From positions 1,364,001-1,428,000 of the forward strand of contig NZ_CP101291.1 of NCBI RefSeq assembly GCF_024300645.1: a DNA stretch of 64,000 nt. Reading direction: 5' to 3'. Below, piece by piece: positions 58,964 through 64,000 of the stretch. Source of the stretch: Alteromonas sp. LMIT006. Its GTDB lineage: Bacteria; Pseudomonadota; Gammaproteobacteria; Enterobacterales; Alteromonadaceae. The notes below the pieces were generated by a model, which ran no database searches, was not told where the DNA came from, and saw nothing but the letters and a program-made list of their open reading frames with translations. A program made the translations under genes and the position numbers. Positions within the stretch are counted from its first letter, which is position 1, and the number at the start of each line of letters is the position of its first letter.

Positions 58964-59991
58964 ACGTCTATTCCCTCATATTTTCCGTCTACATTTTCAT
59001 CTGCATCAATATGAAGCGGGAAGTGACACCGATATTGACGTTTATGTATAGTGCGCGGGACGGGCGTGTTGACGCATTCTTTTTGTGCTCTGGGACAGCG
59101 AGGCCCTAAACGGCAACCTATCGGCAAATGCTGTAGGGTTGGAATCGTGCCTTTGAGTGCGGTAAGCGGCGATTTGGGCTGTAGTTCTGGGCGAAAGCTC
59201 GGCGCAGAGTCCAACAGTGCTTTTGAATAAGGATGAAACGGCTTGCGCCGCACACTGTCAAATGGTCCATCTTCAACCGTCTGCCCAGAGTACAATACAG
59301 TAATAGTATGTGCGATAGAGGAAATGGCCAGCAAATCATGGCTGACAAATAAAATACTCAAATCACTGTTGCGATTGAGGTTTTTGCATAAACTCATAAT
59401 TTGTCGCTTAGTGGATGTTTCCATCCCACGAGTGGGATCATCGGCAATCAGTAATGTCGGCTGAGAGACAAGTGCCATTGCAATCATGAACTTTTGACAC
59501 ACATCATCGGGCAGTTCGTGCACATAGCTATTGAGGCACTTTTTGACATCTTTGATGCCCACTCGGGTAAGTTGTGCCGAAGCGATGCGATTTTGTTCGG
59601 CGCGTTGCTGCCACCACCAGCGACTGTTGATGAATTCATCGGGGATACTTTCGCGGAACTGTTCGCCGAGTTTTACGGACGGATCCAATGCGGCTTGTGG
59701 ATCTTGGAATATCACAGCAATGTCTCGTCGCATGATTTTTTGTCGTTCAGACGTACTCATTTTCAAGAGATTTTGACCGCGCCATGTTAAGCGGTCAGCC
59801 GTAATGATCCATTGGGGAGGGAGTGCGCCTGAGATAGCGCGAACAATGAGGCTTTTGCCCGATCCGGATTCGCCTACTAATGCGCGGATTTCTTTTTCAC
59901 AAATCGATAGAGACACCTTATCTAGCGCTTTGACCAACACCCCATTGGATTCAATTTCGAGAGTGAGATTGCGTATGTCCAATAAAATCAT
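58960..59991 (-). CDS. sapD: Peptide ABC transporter ATP-binding protein SapD
   Basis: 343 residues. Walker A GESGSGKS near 40-47 and H-loop FVSHD are intact. The signature is degenerate (LPDDVCQKFMIAMAL in place of LSGGQxQR) and the Walker B glutamate is replaced by aspartate (IADDPT). The C-terminal oligopeptide-transporter motif with CRLGPRCP and later cysteines is present. It is likely the weaker of two asymmetric ATPase subunits, with SapF. Confidence 0.9.
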   Translation of the reverse strand: MILLDIRNLTLEIESNGVLVKALDKVSLSICEKEIRALVGESGSGKSLIVRAISGALPPQWIITADRLTWRGQNLLKMSTSERQKIMRRDIAVIFQDPQAALDPSVKLGEQFRESIPDEFINSRWWWQQRAEQNRIASAQLTRVGIKDVKKCLNSYVHELPDDVCQKFMIAMALVSQPTLLIADDPTRGMETSTKRQIMSLCKNLNRNSDLSILFVSHDLLAISSIAHTITVLYSGQTVEDGPFDSVRRKPFHPYSKALLDSAPSFRPELQPKSPLTALKGTIPTLQHLPIGCRLGPRCPRAQKECVNTPVPRTIHKRQYRCHFPLHIDADENVDGKYEGIDV

Positions 59992-60881
59992 CAGTGGGTC
60001 AACCTATTTCGAATTGCTGAGCGTAAACTGTCACCGACGATATTGACCGATAACACCAACAAAAAAATACACATACCCGGGAAAAGCACATTCCATGGCG
60101 CGATATATGCAGTGGACAGGCCTTCGCGGACCATGACGCCTAGTTCGGGTAATAGAGTTTGCGCACCAAGATTAAGAAAACCTAATGCAGAGATATCCAA
60201 TATGGCAATCGATAACGCAAGTGTCGCTTGTACAATGATATGCTCAATCAAGTTCGGCAGTATATTGTAATAAAAAATATGCCAATGACTGGCGCCATCT
60301 AGACGGGCCGTTGCAATGTAATTTTTGTTCATTTCAGTACGCACGACATCTCGAGTGGCGTGCACAAAACGCGGGATCAGGGCCAACCCAATCGCTAACA
60401 TTGCGTTGGATAAACCCACGCCCAAAATTGCCACTATGATGATCGCAATTAACAAGGTAGGGATCGCCATTAATACATCCAAAATGTGATTCAATACACT
60501 CGAACGTACGCCTTTATTCATCCCAGCTAGCGTGCCTAAGGTGACGCCTATTACCATGGCGCCCAATACCAATATCACCGAGGCACCAAAGGTCACCTGA
60601 ATCCCATACAAAATACGCGTTAGCATATCTCTACCGACCGCATCTGTTCCTAAGACGTGTGTAATGGTACCGTTATTTTCCCATGAGGGGGGAAGTAAAA
60701 GGGATTGAAAGTTCTGTGCGTATGGCTCATAAGGAGTCATTAACGGCCCTAATATGCCAAGCAAAATAAATACATTAAGAATGATAAATCCTGTTAAAGC
60801 GATGTGGCTTTGTTTGAACTCACGCCAGGTAGCTCCCCATGGACTGGGATATTGCTCGTCGTTGTATAGCTTATTCGCCAT
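59991..60881 (-). CDS. sapC: Peptide ABC transporter permease SapC
   Basis: 296 residues. An N-terminal membrane helix, a periplasmic segment (LGTDAVGRDMLTRIL) and five further helices with the DppC/OppC EAA-like loop (YIATARLDGASHWHIFYYNILPN). Directly adjoins sapB and sapD. Confidence 0.93.
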   Translation of the reverse strand: MANKLYNDEQYPSPWGATWREFKQSHIALTGFIILNVFILLGILGPLMTPYEPYAQNFQSLLLPPSWENNGTITHVLGTDAVGRDMLTRILYGIQVTFGASVILVLGAMVIGVTLGTLAGMNKGVRSSVLNHILDVLMAIPTLLIAIIIVAILGVGLSNAMLAIGLALIPRFVHATRDVVRTEMNKNYIATARLDGASHWHIFYYNILPNLIEHIIVQATLALSIAILDISALGFLNLGAQTLLPELGVMVREGLSTAYIAPWNVLFPGMCIFLLVLSVNIVGDSLRSAIRNRLTH

Positions 60882-61894
60882 TAGGAAAATTGCTCCTGAG
60901 TCGGGTCAAACAGTTTACTCAAACATTCAATCAATAAGGTCACAAACACCACTACCGTAGATACGACCAGCATGCCAATACGAATAGCAGAGTAATCGCG
61001 CTCATAAATAGCTTGAATCAACCAATCGCCAATACCAGGCCACTCGGTAATGGTTTCGACAATCATAACATTGGTGACCAGCGTTGATACTTGAACCGCG
61101 AGCAGAGGTAATACAGCTAACAACGCATTGCGCATTATGTGCCGCAGGAATATTTTCCAAAAAGGGATGCCACGTGTTTGCGCTGCGGCAATGTAGTCTT
61201 GTTCTAACACATCCACCACTGCGCGGCGAGTCGTTCGCAAAAACACAGCTGTCGCCAAAAAAGCCACAGATAGCGTCGGCAGAATCATGTGACGCAATGC
61301 ATCCATAAATGCTTCTTGGCGATACGGATGGTCTGACACATAAATATCAAGCAGTATAAAACCAGAGTAATGAGGAATGTCATAGAGCAAACTCAGGCGA
61401 CCGGACATGGGGAGCCAACCGAGTTGCAATGACACAACCAGAATCAGCAACAACGACAACCAAAAAATGGGAAAGGACGACATCAACATGCTGATGCTCA
61501 TAAAGGCATAATCGGTCTTGCGATGATGCTTCAGGCCACACCAGAAGCCTAATGGTATGCCTACAAACAAAGCCACTATGGTGGCGTAGGCGGTTAGCTC
61601 AATGGTTGCGGGTAACAATGTACTTACCTCTGCGAATAAATCGAGCCCAGTAATTGTGCTGATCCCCCATGAACCATCCAACAAGCTTTGTACATAGTAC
61701 CAAAAGGCGACAAACCAGCGCTCATCCGCAAGCGCTTTGGTATAAGCGGAAGTGGGTAACTGTTCTAAAGACATTCCAGTTAGATTAAAAACCGGGTCGC
61801 CAGGGAAGAAAAAAGCCAAAACAAACGATAATCCCACCAGTATAAACAGCGTGATGAAGAATAAATTAAAATAGCGACCTAATGTTCCGAGCAT
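60881..61894 (-). CDS. sapB: Peptide ABC transporter permease SapB
   Basis: 337-residue DppB/OppB-type permease with six membrane helices; the EAA-like loop is DYIAAAQTRGIPFWKIFLRHIMRNALL. Forms the channel with SapC. Start ATG is 2 bp after sapA. Confidence 0.93.
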   Translation of the reverse strand: MLGTLGRYFNLFFITLFILVGLSFVLAFFFPGDPVFNLTGMSLEQLPTSAYTKALADERWFVAFWYYVQSLLDGSWGISTITGLDLFAEVSTLLPATIELTAYATIVALFVGIPLGFWCGLKHHRKTDYAFMSISMLMSSFPIFWLSLLLILVVSLQLGWLPMSGRLSLLYDIPHYSGFILLDIYVSDHPYRQEAFMDALRHMILPTLSVAFLATAVFLRTTRRAVVDVLEQDYIAAAQTRGIPFWKIFLRHIMRNALLAVLPLLAVQVSTLVTNVMIVETITEWPGIGDWLIQAIYERDYSAIRIGMLVVSTVVVFVTLLIECLSKLFDPTQEQFS

Positions 61895-61896
61895 AT

Positions 61897-63522
61897 TTAT
61901 TGTGCTCCCTCAGATGCTGCCTTGTACATCTCACCGAAGCGCATTCCACCGTAGGGGTTGATAACAACTCCACGTAAATGGTTGCGAAAGACTTTGTAGC
62001 GGTTTGCATGGGCAATTGGGATCAGAGGTATTTGTTCTGCGATTAATAGGTTGGCCTGAAAGTATAGCGCTTTTCGTTGCTCTATATTGGTTGTTAATAG
62101 TGCTTGTTGGATAATGGCATCGTACTGTGCGTCACAAAACATGGCGCGATTAGTACCAGATTGAATGCCACCGCAGCTAAGAAGTGGTCGATAAAAGTTA
62201 TCCGGATCGCCATTATCTGCTGACCAACCAATGAGAACCGAGTCGTGTTCGCCACGATCTAATCCAGCGCGAAAACTATCCCATTCGCTGGTGACAATTT
62301 CGACTGTAATGCCTACTTCGGCAAGATAGCCACGAATGAGTTCAGCCATTCTCAATGCGTCAGGGTTATAAGAACGAACCACTGGAAGTGCCCAAAGCGT
62401 CATTGAAAAACCATTGCGATAACCCGCTTGAGCAAGCAGTTCACGAGCGCGAACAGGATTGTATTCCGTTTCAGGCGTATCCACACTAAATGCCCAAGAA
62501 GTCGGAGGTATCAGTGATCGTGAGCGAGTCGCAGAATCAAAATACACAGCATCTATGATTGTCGTTTTATCAATCGCAGATGCCAATGCCTCGCGCACTA
62601 GTACGTTGTCAAAAGGCGCTTTGCTGGTATTAAACGCCCAAAAACCCACATTTAGGCCAGTGGCTTGCTCTAATACAATATCATCACGCCCTTCTACATA
62701 AGTAATTTCGGCTTGGCTAGGGTAGGCAATTGAGTCGCATTCCCCTGTCATTAACTTAGCTAAGCGCAAGGAACTTTGTGGAGTAATATCAAAGATTAAC
62801 GGGCCATCATGAGCTTGAACACTCCAATACTGAAGGTGGGGGGTGTAGCGAATGTATTGATTTTTGCGGTAGTAAGCCAACTTATATGGACCAGTACCAA
62901 TCGGGTAGTGGTCAATGAGTTCAGGTTCACCGAGTTGTAACAATGTATCAGCGTATTCAGCAGATAATATAACCGAGAAGTCGGTGGCAAGGTGCGTGAT
63001 AAACGATGCATCAGGTTGTTTTAAACGTATGGTGAAGCGCAGGTGATTGACTTCCTCAATCTGAATAATGTTTTCACGTAGGTTAAGACTATCAAAATAA
63101 GGATAACGACCACCGTTGACTGAATGATAAGGATGGTTCGGGTCGCTCCAGCGCTTAAAACTAAATATTACATCATCGACATTGAGAGTTCGAGTGGGGA
63201 CAAAATAATCGGTAGTATGAAAGGTGATATTAGGTCTTAATTGAAAAGAATACGTCAATCCATCTCGGCTCACCCGCCATGAGCTAGCTAATCCTGGTAT
63301 AGGCTTGCCAGTAGCAGGGTCAATTTCTAACAAGCGATCATAGAGTTGATGGGCACTGGCATCCACTGTTGTACTAGACGTATCAAGTTGTGGATTGAAC
63401 GAAGAAGGGCTACTTTCGGAACAATAAATGATCCCCGATTGTATCGACGTCGCAGTCTTTGGTTCAGTACAGCCAAACATGGCTGTTACACTTAAGATGA
63501 ATGCGAAGCGCAGATTGCGCAT
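61897..63522 (-). CDS. sapA: Solute-binding protein SapA
   Basis: 541-residue extracytoplasmic peptide-binding protein (SBP_bac_5 fold). It starts with a hydrophobic leader ending MFGC, a possible but non-ideal lipobox (Cys18), suggesting a membrane-anchored form rather than the soluble E. coli SapA. The sap system is linked to resistance against cationic antimicrobial peptides and to peptide/haem/putrescine transport in different species. Confidence 0.92.
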   Translation of the reverse strand: MRNLRFAFILSVTAMFGCTEPKTATSIQSGIIYCSESSPSSFNPQLDTSSTTVDASAHQLYDRLLEIDPATGKPIPGLASSWRVSRDGLTYSFQLRPNITFHTTDYFVPTRTLNVDDVIFSFKRWSDPNHPYHSVNGGRYPYFDSLNLRENIIQIEEVNHLRFTIRLKQPDASFITHLATDFSVILSAEYADTLLQLGEPELIDHYPIGTGPYKLAYYRKNQYIRYTPHLQYWSVQAHDGPLIFDITPQSSLRLAKLMTGECDSIAYPSQAEITYVEGRDDIVLEQATGLNVGFWAFNTSKAPFDNVLVREALASAIDKTTIIDAVYFDSATRSRSLIPPTSWAFSVDTPETEYNPVRARELLAQAGYRNGFSMTLWALPVVRSYNPDALRMAELIRGYLAEVGITVEIVTSEWDSFRAGLDRGEHDSVLIGWSADNGDPDNFYRPLLSCGGIQSGTNRAMFCDAQYDAIIQQALLTTNIEQRKALYFQANLLIAEQIPLIPIAHANRYKVFRNHLRGVVINPYGGMRFGEMYKAASEGAQ

Positions 63523-63525
63523 AGG

Positions 63526-64000
63526 TTATTTTCCTTCCTCTAAGAGGTTATATTTTTTTAAATACCCTCTGAGTTGGTGATACGTTAATTGTAATTTTTC
63601 AGCAGTTCGACGCTGGTTGAATTGACTATCGGCTAGCGCTTTGCGCAATACATCAATTTCAAACTCTTGACTTGCTTGCTTAAAATCCATCGGGAACTGC
63701 AACGTCTTATTTGCATTGTCCTGCGCTTGAGGCGGTGTTGTCAATACATCCTGTGGCTTAGTCGCTGCCGTTGGAGTAGCAGTATTTTTGTTTTCTGGTG
63801 TAGGGGCTTTGATGCGTTGCTGCGGACGAAAGGCCGATTCAAACGGATCTAACACAATTTCATGGACTGGGACATGCGGGTTATTGTTGCGATAGACGGC
63901 TCGTTCAACGACATTTTTGAGTTCTCGAATGTTACCTGGCCAATCATATTCAAGCAGGGTTTGTTTGGCTTTTTGACTAAAACCTGAAAATAGTTCTAGT
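63526..64000 (-). CDS. pspF: Psp operon activator PspF, C-terminal part (truncated by window edge)
   Basis: Open on minus to the window edge. The visible 158 residues start in the sigma-54 AAA+ domain, with the conserved WPGNIRELKNVVERAV segment at 63932-63979. A variable proline/threonine-rich linker follows, then a Fis-type helix-turn-helix with FNQRRTAEKLQLTYHQLRGYLKKY at the end. Position beside sapA is that of PspF in Gammaproteobacteria. The linker before the HTH is longer and more threonine-rich than in E. coli. Confidence 0.92.
   Translation of the reverse strand, partial: LELFSGFSQKAKQTLLEYDWPGNIRELKNVVERAVYRNNNPHVPVHEIVLDPFESAFRPQQRIKAPTPENKNTATPTAATKPQDVLTTPPQAQDNANKTLQFPMDFKQASQEFEIDVLRKALADSQFNQRRTAEKLQLTYHQLRGYLKKYNLLEEGK

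Overview
The window is a chromosomal segment of a marine gammaproteobacterium, most likely Alteromonadales (Alteromonas/Glaciecola/Paraglaciecola-like). The basis is gene-order blocks typical of that order (ileS-lspA-fkpB-ispH-pilVWXY1E; rpoE-rseABC-lepA-lepB-rnc-era; nrdR-ribD-ribE-ribBX-ribH-nusB-thiL-pgpA; sapABCDF next to pspF), moderate GC content, and a sodium-pumping oxaloacetate decarboxylase. Coding density is high. I see no prophage, transposase, integrase or CRISPR array.

Layout. 1-10.4 kb: the end of ileS, lipoprotein signal peptidase, an FKBP isomerase and ispH, followed by the minor-pilin/PilY1 operon for type IV pilus assembly. A FimT/FimU-like minor pilin is inverted at the far end. 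Then come nadE and glnB (PII). 10.4-15 kb: slyD and ygfZ on minus; sdhE, a YgfX-like protein and a MaoC-type hydratase on plus; nadB on minus. 15.1-22.3 kb: the sigma-E envelope-stress operon rpoE-rseABC, then lepA-lepB-rnc-era in tightly coupled array. 22.3-31.6 kb: pdxH, a TatD-family nuclease, ytjB/serB divergent pair, radA, a cold-shock gene with a long leader, ettA, an isolated lpxD and glyA. 31.6-40.5 kb: the riboflavin/thiamine operon converging on dxs-ispA-xseB.

40.6-47.3 kb is a coherent stress module. A five-gene minus-strand operon (NTF2-like, SDR, FAD oxidoreductase, DUF1365, Cfa-type methyltransferase) faces a LON-domain gene, an ECF sigma factor and a ChrR-type zinc/cupin anti-sigma. 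The operon is preceded by a near-ideal ECF-type promoter (TGATCC, 18-bp spacer, TAAATA). This resembles the singlet-oxygen/lipid-modification regulon of sigmaE-ChrR known from Rhodobacter.

47.3-52.9 kb: bamD, rluD, clpB with a heat-shock promoter, and pssA. 52.9-53.9 kb is a tRNA cluster (Arg-ACG, Ser-GCT, Arg-ACG) interrupted by a family of short, hairpin-rich repeats. Each repeat is bounded by direct duplications (31, 47 and 129 bp) that include the end of the neighbouring tRNA. Their stems covary while GGA-containing loops are conserved. This is the most unusual structure in the window, and I regard it as a structured RNA or small mobile element that no standard feature type explains.

53.9-64 kb: elbB, a long regulatory region with a GntR/PdhR-like operator, the oadGAB sodium pump, the sapABCDF peptide transporter and the C-terminus of pspF.
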